Below are positions 8,501-16,100 of a DNA stretch of 29,365 bases, in pieces (positions within the stretch are counted from its first letter, which is position 1; every line of letters begins with the position of its first letter). A program made the position numbers and the translations under genes. The stretch comes from a virus: IMG/VR virus record IMGVR_UViG_3300030331_001224, positions 1-29,365 of that record; one strand, written 5' to 3'. Below the pieces are notes generated by a model. The model had not been told where the DNA came from and ran no database searches. It saw nothing but the letters and a program-made list of their open reading frames with translations.

Positions 8501-8832
8501 TCCTTAACTTGCTCTATATGATTAAGAAGTTCTTGTAATTCATTATCATATGATTTTATTTCAGGTATCTCAGGAATACTTTCTTTAAGATCATTAACCA
8601 GACGTAATAACTCAGGCCAAGGAGGAACTACATCTTTTACTTCTGCAAAAGTTTCTCCATTAGCATCCTCTATGGTTTGTGTAGATTCCTCTATCTCCTC
8701 TTCTTTCTCTATATAACTTTCTACTGATGGTAAATCTTTTTCTTCTACAAGATCAGCAAGTGAAGGTAATTCCTGATCACTCTTTTCAAAGTCGTCAATA
8801 GATGGCAAATTTTTATTCTTGTCGTCAGACAT
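5521..8832 (-). CDS. Large fibre-like structural protein: acidic coiled coil plus beta-helix
   Basis: This 1103-aa protein lies between the terminase genes. Residues 1-45 contain three short repeats starting LPS (LPSIDDFEK, LPSLADLVEEK, LPSVESYIEK). Residues about 75-325 are charged and helical, including LQETKKYLQETKDK and the repeated PEIKSYD/PEVKYYD. Residues 378-406 (DLGDVDF...LLIYDGNNWVGIAS) resemble a motif frequent in tail-fibre proteins. Residues about 545-765 look like a right-handed beta-helix, starting FYVAKDGDDSNNGTS, with STVKVFSGTYVE and a cysteine cluster ICCDEAVTCD. Residues 893-966 carry two GxGYT-type repeats. The C-terminus (GNFRIGDDLQI, SFSKSLF) matches my memory of cyanophage structural proteins. 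The design suggests an extended trimeric fibre or whisker; its attachment site is unknown. Confidence 0.88.
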   Translation of the reverse strand: MSDDKNKNLPSIDDFEKSDQELPSLADLVEEKDLPSVESYIEKEEEIEESTQTIEDANGETFAEVKDVVPPWPELLRLVNDLKESIPEIPEIKSYDNELQELLNHIEQVKESIPNVEDDFILVRQEIQKVREDIVPDFSWIGKTFRNIDDDFEKVNDNLRTLKDTFNQDIDNLTENFDTKDFEKRVEIKETKENLQETKKYLQETKDKIYEELRETALRIYEYRNQFKDDDRKLKKSVLSKLNETKQNIEKKIDDKSIEISEEVKNYFDGLKEEISNLPEVKYYDKDIEKLNEKSDKQNVNIGELYEIVESIKSKQQLLSEEIISHDPSAKQGDDPLTPTDQKFATLQDLATNYRLFVNRVEQQLYTIGGGGAGFIKDLGDVDFTESTGENKLLIYDGNNWVGIASTSLTAADTTPPDELAEFCTGTNLTLDNLVVSGITTQENIKNLDSIGIITGRKDLQINRNATILGITTIGTSNVAAGGTTLLVKGNTRVTGILTVGEGSVTIDGDNNTVNVGLVTITNSQVVLGDNVTINASATGINSAPNVFYVAKDGDDSNNGTSIDNAKLTIKGAVGIATSGSTVKVFSGTYVEVNPIEVPANVSVVGDDQRSVNVIGSTPEKDIFSVRKGVKLANMTFQNHIAPAAAVGFPTGEIAENIGGGKWKGPYVQNCTSDTTTGTGIRIDGKQARLLKTMNVDSFTQYNQGGVGVAVTNGGFAQLVSLFTICCDEAVTCDSGGQADLANSNCSFGTKGLVARGVGPLQFTGIVTSTAAVSQDKVVLDINTPTRTITGVAYTNTTGQATITTNAAHGFQVGMGVTLANIVFSCPFGQKTYPNKKPFVFEVDAIPTSTTFQVNLGISTVAHTYVSGGTAAIDIDRPYDGQQVFFNTLFEQVQTITVGSGGTGYTSTPTVTLDAPSGPNGETATAFATLEDESVKSITIISGGSQYTETPDVTIGAPNVGVNTATATAVMAPIYYAINSSTPVVSGITTVTLGTNLLNAVGVGSTASFFQQSKIIASSHTFEYVGSGNTIATATPKRGGVTIQENEVVTSDGGKVIYTSTDQAGNFRIGDDLQINQETGTISGRSFSKSLFTEVTPFILALS
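5935..6156 (-). repeat. GxGYT beta repeats in the 1103-aa protein (2 copies)
   Basis: Residues 893-966 contain TVGSGGTGYTSTPTVTLDAP and then ISGGSQYTETPDVTIGAP, two tandem units of about 37 residues. The same unit occurs in gp8, gp14 and both giant proteins. Confidence 0.75.
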
Positions 8833-8874
8833 GTTATGAGTATCTTAGTACTTTGGGATTTCTCTCCCTATGTT

Positions 8875-9300
8875 TTATTTATTATCTTCTAAATTGACAG
8901 ATTTTAACATCTTTGCCAACTCAGCAGTGGAACCAACAAACAATGAGTTGTTAACTGTATTAGGACCTTTAGATTGTTTCTCCTCCTCCACATCTTTTAA
9001 TTTCTTTTGCAGATCCATCAATTTATCAGTAGCATCAGAAACACTCTTAATTAATTGACCAGCAACTTCATATGCTCTGGGCATCTCACTGTCCTGTGCC
9101 AATTCAAGAATGCCATCAATAGCTTCTTGACCCTTCTCTATTATACTATAAAGATTCCCTCTTGTATATTCATAGTCTCTTTCAATATCAGTTCTCTCAT
9201 GCCTTTCAGGTTTAGTAATTCCAACTTCAGTTGCTTCTGTGGGGACTATATCTCCAGAAACATTAAATGCATCATTTAGTTTATCAAATTTTTTAGTCAT
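8875..9300 (-). CDS. gp16: Small terminase subunit gp16
   Basis: This 141-aa protein (T4 gp16 is 164 aa) recognises or regulates DNA for packaging and stimulates gp17 ATPase as a ring oligomer. The core matches T4 in layout. IERDYEYTRGNLYSI corresponds to T4 LEDDYGVVRRNMHFQ. SEMPRAYEVAGQLIKS corresponds to T4 SPRHMEVFATLMGQM. A helical stretch DKLMDLQKKLKDVEEE follows, and NNSLFVGSTAELAKML near the C-terminus corresponds to T4 NATVFMGSPTELMDEI. The central helices are the oligomerisation coiled coil. The ATG overlaps the gp15 stop (TAATG), indicating coupled translation. Unlike T4, it is not followed by gp17. Confidence 0.92.
   Translation of the reverse strand: MTKKFDKLNDAFNVSGDIVPTEATEVGITKPERHERTDIERDYEYTRGNLYSIIEKGQEAIDGILELAQDSEMPRAYEVAGQLIKSVSDATDKLMDLQKKLKDVEEEKQSKGPNTVNNSLFVGSTAELAKMLKSVNLEDNK
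8876..8883 (-). promoter_or_regulatory. T4-type late promoter upstream of the 1103-aa gene
   Basis: The minus strand reads AATAAATA (matching NATAAATA), 43 bases before ATG 8832 and overlapping the stop codon of gp16. The 42-bp gap 8833-8874 holds no other obvious signal. Confidence 0.55.
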
Positions 9301-10301
9301 TATGTTGTCCCATCAAAACCAAAGTCGTCTCCAAATTCTATAGCAGCATTGTCTGTAGATGTGATGACTTTAACTTCTGCACCATTCACATGATCTGTAG
9401 CAGTAGTGTTGTCTTGACCTCTTCTAACTGTCAGTGCTGTTCCAGAAATAGATTCAACATACATTTCCTCCTGATCTATGTATATGTAATTGGTTGCTTC
9501 AATACCACTAGCACTGGTCACATTGATAACTGCAATACTCTCATCTATATTTTCACTTAGATTGGTGGTTACTGTATCACCATATGATTTAGTTGCCCTT
9601 GGTACAACACTATAAGTAACCTCCCTAGTTGGAGTAGATGTTTTGCCACCAGCAACATAACCAACAGATGCCTTCTTGATGACATCCTTGGCAATATCTG
9701 TATTGACAGGACCAAACATGTAAGTCTTAGCAGTAAATCTCATAGTGTAGATGAGTGCTCTTCTGGTAGAGAAGTCACTTTCATAGTCATCACTAGTGGT
9801 GATAGAATTTAAGACTATGGGGATATCTCTTTTTTCTCCAATAGTATCAACTAGATCCACTGAGACAGTATAGGCAGGTTGAAAGTATGGGAGTATCTGC
9901 TCCACTATCTGAAGCATATCATCATTCAACTTAGTGAAAATACTAAGTTCAAAGTCTAGATTATATGGTACAGGAAGATATGTTTTTGCTAATGTTTTCT
10001 TATCTCCTTTTACTCCCTTTAAAAATGTTTGTGTAGTTGTTGATTTTCTTGCAGGATCATAATTAAGACCATTTAATTCAAATGACATTCTTGGCAATGT
10101 AATCTGAACTGGTCTGTTTAAATCAGGGACTTGTTCTAGTCTTGCTAAGAACTTTTGAGTAGGACCATATGCCAAAGGAACTTTAGTCGTACTAACAACT
10201 GAATCATCACTATTAGTATGATTAATATTAATATTATTAAAGATAGAACCAAAAGCAATAATGGTTCTTCTCATTATTTCGTGATAAAAATATTCAAACA
10301 T
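9300..10301 (-). CDS. gp15: Tail terminator / sheath stabiliser gp15
   Basis: gp15 caps the tail tube and sheath and joins the tail to the neck. It is 333 aa (T4 gp15 is 272). The N-terminus MFEYFYHEIMRR parallels T4 MFGYFYNSSFRR. The strongest match is ELSIFTKLNDDMLQIVEQ plus ILPYFQP at residues 118-141, almost identical to T4. KRDIPIVL (158-165) and the following STRRALIYTMRF (178-189) also fit. Residues about 248-312 are an added module absent from T4 gp15: YIYIDQEEMYV, then LTVRRGQDNTTATDHVNGA. Related segments occur in both giant proteins. The start is ATG 10301; an alternative at residue 10 would lose the conserved N-terminus. CCTAAATA lies 19 bases upstream. Confidence 0.95.
   Translation of the reverse strand: MFEYFYHEIMRRTIIAFGSIFNNININHTNSDDSVVSTTKVPLAYGPTQKFLARLEQVPDLNRPVQITLPRMSFELNGLNYDPARKSTTTQTFLKGVKGDKKTLAKTYLPVPYNLDFELSIFTKLNDDMLQIVEQILPYFQPAYTVSVDLVDTIGEKRDIPIVLNSITTSDDYESDFSTRRALIYTMRFTAKTYMFGPVNTDIAKDVIKKASVGYVAGGKTSTPTREVTYSVVPRATKSYGDTVTTNLSENIDESIAVINVTSASGIEATNYIYIDQEEMYVESISGTALTVRRGQDNTTATDHVNGAEVKVITSTDNAAIEFGDDFGFDGTT
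9366..9560 (-). repeat. R-G-Q/V-D...H...G module appended to gp15
   Basis: gp15 residues 248-312 read YIYIDQEEMYVESISG, then LTVRRGQDNTTATDHVNGAEV. The 2695-aa protein has a counterpart at 14190-14405 (VKVGSEILSYSG, TLTGVTRGVDSSQTLTHASG). A weaker one in the 1855-aa protein at 26445-26680 reads LKIGNEIVKVDS, LLVTRPWMGTG, YSSGDLV. Similar RGxxGTxAxxHxxG segments are known to me in assorted phage tail proteins. Confidence 0.65.
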
Positions 10302-10320
10302 TGTTATAGTCCTGACATAT

Positions 10321-10328
10321 TATTTAGG
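10321..10328 (-). promoter_or_regulatory. Late-promoter-like octamer upstream of gp15
   Basis: The minus strand reads CCTAAATA, two mismatches from TATAAATA but keeping the TAAATA core. It overlaps the gp14 stop, 19 bases before the gp15 ATG. It would drive gp15 and gp16. Confidence 0.4.
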
Positions 10329-11712
10329 GCATTCCAAATGGATTGGTTTCAGTGAAGTCAATGATATCATCTGCTTCACTTTCTATATTAGTATTATCAG
10401 CAAACCCACTATCAACATTAGTGTCTGAAGTCTTTTGGTATTCATATTGAGCACCAGATGTGCTACCTGTAATAACCTCACCATCAGTAAACTCTCCAGT
10501 AGTGATAGAAACCTTAAGTTCAAGTGTAGATGCATCCCATGATTTAACTCTACCAGTAGAACTACTTGCAGCACCAGTTATCACCTCATTGAATTCATAG
10601 TTACCTGATCCACCCATGAATGGTGCAGTGACTGTAATGCTAGGAGCAACAGTATATCCAGCACCAGAATTGGTGATACCAATTTGTGTAACAATACCTA
10701 CACTATTGATGTATGCCACTGCAGTTGCTGTTGTACCAGAGCCAGGTGCCCCTGTAAAGGTTATTACTGGAACTGTAGAGTATCCAGTACCTCCAGAGGT
10801 AATTGTTACTATTCCAATAGAACCATCAGATATAGAAGCAGTAGCAGCAAAACCTGCTCCACCTCCACCTACTACCTGAACTTCTGGTTCTTGACCTATG
10901 GTGTATCCAAAACCTGGATTGATTAAATCTATTCTTTCTATCTTTGATGTCTTGTCTCCAGTATAATCAACTAAATCATCTCTCATAGATGCTACACCTA
11001 CAGCAGTCAAACCTGCAGATGGAGCAGAAGAAATAGCAACTCTTGGAAGACTGGTAAAATCACTTCCCCTATTTAGAATAGTGACCTGTCTTATTGCACC
11101 ATCAACAATACCTGTGGTAAGAACTGCTGTGGTTCCTGAAGATACTAAGGTAAGTGTTTCAATATAACCTGCTTTTTCTAAGTTATCATCAATGTCACCC
11201 ACCCCAGTATCAATGACTTCATCCTCATATCTGTAAAGTTCACATCTAAGTTCATATACATAATTCTTTTTCAACTGGTAGAATGGTTTCTCATGTTCTA
11301 CAAACTTAATCTCAAATAATCTATCCCCTAGTGGGAAGTATATTAAATCTCCCTCTTTGGGTCTAGTTGCTAATTCTATGTTTGGTATGTTCTTAATAAG
11401 TGGTGTGATATAATTTTCAAATCTATCTCTTGATATTACCAATGTCAAATCATCAAGAGCTTGAACACCAAACTTAGATAGGAGAGAACCTTGTCCCTCA
11501 TACCCATCAAAAGTATCTACATAAGCCTCTAGTGGAATTGCTTCCTCAAACTTAGACTCTATGACTTCCTGTATGACAGTATTTTTGGTCATGTATCTTC
11601 TAGGGATGTAGAAAATCTCCACCCCATACATTTTAATCTGTTCATTAATTAAACTTTGAACTAGATTTTGTTCACCAGAAGACCCTTGTAAGAAGAAAGG
11701 ATTAAGTGCCAT
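10324..11712 (-). CDS. gp14: Neck protein gp14 with beta-repeat insertion
   Basis: gp14 forms the head-tail neck with gp13. It is 462 aa, against 256 in T4. Residues 20-165 match T4 gp14: GVEIFYIPRRY (T4 GVECYYVPREY), DTFDGYEGQGSLLSKFG (T4 NSFEGYEGAKSFFSNFG), KEGDLIYFPLGDRLFEI (T4 KEGDLIYFPMDNSLFEI) and PFYQL. Residues about 206-365 are four GxGYT-type repeats (NRGSDFTSLP, NPGFGYTIGQ, SGGTGYSTVP, NSGAGYTVAP). Residues 370-425 are a GEVITGSTSGAQYEY-type module. The C-terminus ends TETNPFGMP. The extra 200 residues explain the size difference from T4. The gene begins 4 bp after the gp13 stop, so the two are co-translated. Confidence 0.94.
   Translation of the reverse strand: MALNPFFLQGSSGEQNLVQSLINEQIKMYGVEIFYIPRRYMTKNTVIQEVIESKFEEAIPLEAYVDTFDGYEGQGSLLSKFGVQALDDLTLVISRDRFENYITPLIKNIPNIELATRPKEGDLIYFPLGDRLFEIKFVEHEKPFYQLKKNYVYELRCELYRYEDEVIDTGVGDIDDNLEKAGYIETLTLVSSGTTAVLTTGIVDGAIRQVTILNRGSDFTSLPRVAISSAPSAGLTAVGVASMRDDLVDYTGDKTSKIERIDLINPGFGYTIGQEPEVQVVGGGGAGFAATASISDGSIGIVTITSGGTGYSTVPVITFTGAPGSGTTATAVAYINSVGIVTQIGITNSGAGYTVAPSITVTAPFMGGSGNYEFNEVITGAASSSTGRVKSWDASTLELKVSITTGEFTDGEVITGSTSGAQYEYQKTSDTNVDSGFADNTNIESEADDIIDFTETNPFGMP
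10618..11097 (-). repeat. GxGYT beta repeats inserted in gp14 (4 copies)
   Basis: Residues 206-365 hold four units with cores GSDFT (degenerate), GFGYT, GTGYS and GAGYT. Each is preceded by a hydrophobic strand plus N/S-x-G and followed by a V-x-I/F strand. T4 gp14 has no such region. Confidence 0.8.
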
Positions 11713-11716
11713 ATTA

Positions 11717-12562
11717 TTAACCTATCATATCTAGTGGAGGAAGTTCATAAGTATTAGACATCATCTCCCTTATCTTATCTAAGTCTTTTTCACCATCCTC
11801 ATATATTTCCCTTCCATTCAATTCTACTCCACCTGGCAATTTAACACCTTGAAACTTCATGAGATTTTGTCCCCATTGTCTCTTGATAAGTGCAGTAGCA
11901 TATGGTTTTAAAAATGAATCATTATATACTTTTGGATAGTCATCTGGATTCATCAATCTAAAACAATCTATGACTAGAAAATCATCAACACTAACAGAAC
12001 CCCAATCAATATCTAAGTACATTCTGTCCTGTCTTTTATTAAATCTAATTTGCTTCTCTGTAGTCAATAGAAAATCAATATCTTCTAGGTATGTTTTCAC
12101 CATAGCATAAGAAAGAAGTTCAGTGGAACCCCAATAGTAAATATCATTTAAAAATAACTGATACTTAACACTAAACATATTGTTAGTGATAGTGTTAGTT
12201 CCATCAAAATGAAATACCTTTGTAACACCTATTACTTCATTTGGAATTACTAAGTAATTACTATTCTCCTCATAATCAAATTGAACTGAAGAACCAGCAA
12301 CATCTCCAGTGGCACTTGTTGTTGTTATTCCAACTCCATTACTTCCTGCTTTTGCTTTTCCTCTATCAATATCATCTTGAGTTATCTTATACTTCATATA
12401 AGTTTGATAGACTCCATCAAAATGTCTTTCTTGAAAGTATTGAAGGGCATCATCTATCAAATCATCTATCTGTTCATCAGCAACATTTATTTCTAAAACA
12501 GGCGCACCAAGTTTTCTCTTGCAGTAATCAATCAGTTCTGATCTAGTTGAAGGTTGCGCCAT
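11717..12562 (-). CDS. gp13: Neck protein gp13
   Basis: gp13 joins the portal vertex of the filled head and forms the neck with gp14. It is 281 aa (T4 gp13 is 309). N-terminal match: LIDYCKRKLGAPVLEINV then QIDDLIDDALQYFQERHFDG, parallel to T4 VILRRLGAPIINVEL then [20 protein letters not shown]. C-terminal match: LKPYATALIKRQWGQNL and VKLPGGVELNGREI, parallel to T4 VKDYATALAKELNGQIL and MMLPGGVTIDGQRL, ending LPPLDMIG. The start is ATG 12562. CATAAATA ends 24 bases upstream, and the ribosome binding site is weak. gp14 follows after 4 bp. Confidence 0.94.
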   Translation of the reverse strand: MAQPSTRSELIDYCKRKLGAPVLEINVADEQIDDLIDDALQYFQERHFDGVYQTYMKYKITQDDIDRGKAKAGSNGVGITTTSATGDVAGSSVQFDYEENSNYLVIPNEVIGVTKVFHFDGTNTITNNMFSVKYQLFLNDIYYWGSTELLSYAMVKTYLEDIDFLLTTEKQIRFNKRQDRMYLDIDWGSVSVDDFLVIDCFRLMNPDDYPKVYNDSFLKPYATALIKRQWGQNLMKFQGVKLPGGVELNGREIYEDGEKDLDKIREMMSNTYELPPLDMIG

Positions 12563-12586
12563 CTATCTACTTTACTAGTATAATGT

Positions 12587-12594
12587 TATTTATG
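12587..12594 (-). promoter_or_regulatory. T4-type late promoter upstream of gp13
   Basis: The minus strand reads CATAAATA (matching NATAAATA). It overlaps the stop of the 129-aa gene and lies 24 bases before the gp13 ATG. It would drive gp13 and gp14. Confidence 0.6.
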
Positions 12595-12979
12595 AAGGAG
12601 CAGAAGAGATACCAGGTATGACTAATACATCTCCTGACACTATTCTAAAAATTGATGATCCAGATCCAACTAAAACATCATATACATATCTTCCTTCTGT
12701 TAAATTTCTAGTAGCAGTAGACCCTAGTGATATTCTAAATTCTCCACCTTTTGCACTTGTGAATCCAACATTGAATGTTGCTTGAGCACCTAATGTTGCA
12801 CCAATGGCAACACTCTTTGCAAGTTGAGCAGAACCAGTATATCCAGTAAAATCAAAAGCAGTTCCAGATGTACCAACCACAGTGTAGTCAGCATCTAAGT
12901 CTGCCCCTGTATTGATGGTGAGATTTACACCATATGCAACACCTGAACTAGGATCAAAAGTAAAAGTGTTTTTAGCCAT
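12590..12979 (-). CDS. Small beta-rich virion protein upstream of gp13 (129 aa)
   Basis: This 129-aa protein begins MAKNTFTFDPSSGVAYGVN. Its middle shows FDFTGYTGSAQLAKSV, ATFNVGFTSAKGGEFRISL, TEGRYVYDVLVG and IVSGDVLVIPG. The order (FTGYT-x-AQL, then GRY-x-YDV, then an exposed V-x-PG) resembles the N-terminal beta domain of phage BppU-type baseplate proteins and of many small phage structural proteins. I offer that as a fold suggestion only. It overlaps the preceding 73-aa gene by 8 bp and lies in the slot where T4 has wac (fibritin), though it has no coiled coil and no resemblance to fibritin. A virion role is inferred from context. Confidence 0.82.
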   Translation of the reverse strand: MAKNTFTFDPSSGVAYGVNLTINTGADLDADYTVVGTSGTAFDFTGYTGSAQLAKSVAIGATLGAQATFNVGFTSAKGGEFRISLGSTATRNLTEGRYVYDVLVGSGSSIFRIVSGDVLVIPGISSAPS

Positions 12980-13193
12980 TAGATAGTGCTCTTAGTAAAT
13001 TTTTGATTTCATTTATATCATCCTTTAAATTTTTCAAATCACTCTCCATATTATCTATTCTATCTTCTCCTTGTTGCCTTTGGGCACGTCTTTTAAGATA
13101 GTTGTCATACTGAGATGAATCATTATTTAAAATAGCTCTGGTGCTATTATCACGAATCAAATCAGTATGTCCTTTTACATTTGAGTATTTCAT
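12972..13193 (-). CDS. Small coiled-coil protein (73 aa)
   Basis: I choose ATG 13193, giving 73 residues. It lies one base after the TAA of the giant gene (TAATATG); an in-frame TTG five codons earlier would overlap that gene without benefit. The protein begins MKYSNVKGHTDLIRD. It has NSTRAILNN in the first third and a strongly heptad C-terminal half (DNMESDLKNLKDDINEIKNLLRAL). I recall similar short proteins near gp13 in cyanophages, with no known function. An oligomeric connector or a fibre chaperone are both conceivable. It is coupled to the genes on both sides by the 1-bp gap and an 8-bp overlap. Confidence 0.8.
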   Translation of the reverse strand: MKYSNVKGHTDLIRDNSTRAILNNDSSQYDNYLKRRAQRQQGEDRIDNMESDLKNLKDDINEIKNLLRALSNG

Positions 13194-13194
13194 A

Positions 13195-16100
13195 TTATGC
13201 AAGTGCAAGAACTCTTAAATTTCTCATTCTAGGTGGTTGAGCTTGGTTAGTACCAGTTCCAACTAACTTAATACTAAAGTTTCTAAATGTTGGTAGATTA
13301 TCAATTGTAAATTCATAATCATTATAGACAACCTGATTAGATGTATATGCTATCACATCAGTTTTTGGAACTAATTTATCAGGCAAACCATTACTCTTAT
13401 ATGGATCTATCACCTGTCCAGTGTTGAACAAATTATTAAATCCAGGAAATGGTTGATAAACCAAATCACCATTAGGATCATCAGTTACAGCATAGAATGC
13501 TCTAATGTCACTAGTAACATTAACATGTGCTTCTAAGTGAATTTTGATAGAAGTTGCTCCATTCTCTAAAGTAATTGGTTTAGTAGCATATACAAAAGAG
13601 TTAGGATCATCTAGTAAATTATTAATCCTATTGTCAGTAATATAATTTGTAATTGGTTGATTCAATCTATTGGAAGTAAGGATAACAGCAACTCTATCCA
13701 AATCAATTATAGGTGATACAAAAGGAGATCCACTCTCAAGAGATAAATTCATTGTGAATGATCTATTATCTGGTAGATCAGATAATAAAGTTGTCTCATT
13801 AATTCTAGAAGATATGATTCTAGGACTAGACATATAATTGTTTGTTGTTAAACTGATATCCTCAAACCCTTGATCTACAAATGAAGCCTCTGATCCATTA
13901 ACACTAGATCCACTAACAGTTCTTATCTGAGAAGTCACATTGGTTGTGGTTGGTGTAATATTTTGAACAATAGGTCTTACAATTTCAAATGGCATGTTCT
14001 CACTGGATAGAGAATTTTCTCCTCCTGTTGATTTAGTGTCATTAAAGTGTAATATTGGAAGACTAGTTCCTACTGATCTATCTACACCATTAGTTGACAT
14101 ATCAACTTTAATATTATAGTGATCTAATCCTATTGGATCTGATATAGTAACATTTGATAAATTGTGATTTGTATTAATCCTTCTTAATGATACACCATTC
14201 AATTCATACTTATGAACTAAATCTCCACTAGCATGTGTGAGAGTTTGACTAGAATCCACTCCTCTAGTGACACCAGTTAATGTGTTACCAGATACACCAC
14301 TGTAAGAAAGAATTTCACTTCCAACTTTAACAAATCCAAGATTAGTAGATCCAACACCCACATTTTCAAACTGAGCAAAGTTTGTTCCATCATTCAGTAT
14401 AAGAGATCCAGTTGAGGTTGAATCATATGCTGCAGATAATTCAGTTGCAGGAACATCAGTCTTAATATTTTCAAGAGTCACTACATTTTGAGTAGAATGC
14501 ATTCCATGATTTTTTTGATTGACTTTAATATGAACACCATCAGTAACTGTTTCTGGTGTTGCTGATAGGAATACATTTCCACCAGCACTAAAGTTTAGAG
14601 TTGTTGTTACACCAGAACTATTAATATACTGGAATGTTTTTCCTACTCCAGTAGCAAATTCTCCCTGAACATTATCAAGAACAAATTCATTTGTTCCAGT
14701 CAATGTGGTTATTGAGAATTGAATACCACTTCCAAGAGAATTAATTCCAACAGATGATATTCCAACAACATCACCCAATGAATATCCAATACCACCACTT
14801 GCAATAGTTGCAGCCACTGCCACACCATTACTGATTGTTATGTTAGCAGTACCATTTTTACCTGTTCCAGTGACTGCATTGAGAGCAACATTAGAATATA
14901 CTTGACTTCCTGAGGAAGGTGTATATCCAAATCCAGCATTTGTAATTGTTAAATTGCCAGTTGCTGTGCCAGCAGATCCAACATAATTACCAGTGGCATT
15001 GCTACCTAATTGAAGAACTGTATTACCTAGATTTATTCCAGTATCAGATATTGTAGTATTAAATCCAATTCTTATTTTATTAGAAGAAATTTGTAAAGAG
15101 TCTTTACGTAATGGATGAATATCATCAGATGCTGGAAGTAAAGATGGATTATGGAAATTTATATTTCCAGTTTTCTTATTAAACTGTGCTCTCCAAAGAT
15201 TAAATTTCAAATCTTCAAACTGACTTGGATTCCATGTTTGTCCATTTTGAGACTTAAATAGAGAACCAAGAGTTGGTTGAGATGATACTAATACTTGCTC
15301 AGCCTCTGGATTGTTAACTGTTTGAATGTCAACCTCACCCATTCTTGATATCCAAGCATGATAATTAGGACTTACTGACATCAACACTATGCAATAAGTT
15401 TCACCTGGTGATAGATAAACTGGAGATGGGAATACAACACTTGTTGGTACACTTGCATTATCAGAAGTGTTTACATATCCAGGTTGAAGAACAACCTCAC
15501 CAAAAGGTATTACCTCTTCAGTAGGAATACCAAGTTTAACTGTTCTTAACTGGACTATCAAAGGTAGTGTTTCATCTTTAGAGGCAATGAATATGTCTGC
15601 TTGAGTAATGAATACTCCATGAGTATTTTCAACAAAGAATGATTGTGCTAGAGGATCAGTTTTGTTTTCACAAATCCAATAAGCATCTTGACCATAAGTA
15701 TCAAAAGTATTAGTATATGTGCCAGCAGCTTTGTCCTGACCCTCTTGAGAAACTCCAAATTGTTTTGCAAGATAATTTGTAATTGTATTAGCAGCAGATA
15801 TTCCAGCTAAATTACCTGCACCCTCACTATTTTCTACACTTCCTATAACAGCAAAAGCAGCTGCAGTTTCTGGGTTATTTTGAATATCTTCTTTCCAATA
15901 ATCATAACCAGGACCATCAGGTTGTCTACCTAAAAGATCTAGATAAGCTTGCTCAATGATATCAGGATCATCCTCTTCAGCAACAGCTCTCATAGTTCCA
16001 CTTGAGTGAACACTACCCTGTTCTTCAACCCATTCAGTATCTCTGAAGGTATTAAAATCACTAACTAATAAATTTTGTTCTTCAATAGTTTGTTCATTAA

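Noticed and set aside
10383-10574. 63-codon minus-strand frame inside gp14
   Set aside because: An alternative frame within gp14 coding sequence, leucine-rich, with no ribosome binding site and no similarity I recognise.
12241-12546. Plus-strand open frame of 101 codons opposite gp13
   Set aside because: Leucine/histidine-rich antisense reading of a confidently identified gene. The many other plus-strand frames are likewise shadows of the minus-strand genes.
13194-13208. TTG start five codons upstream for the 73-aa protein
   Set aside because: It would overlap the end of the giant gene, has no ribosome binding site and adds five residues only. ATG 13193 with TAATATG coupling is the better start.
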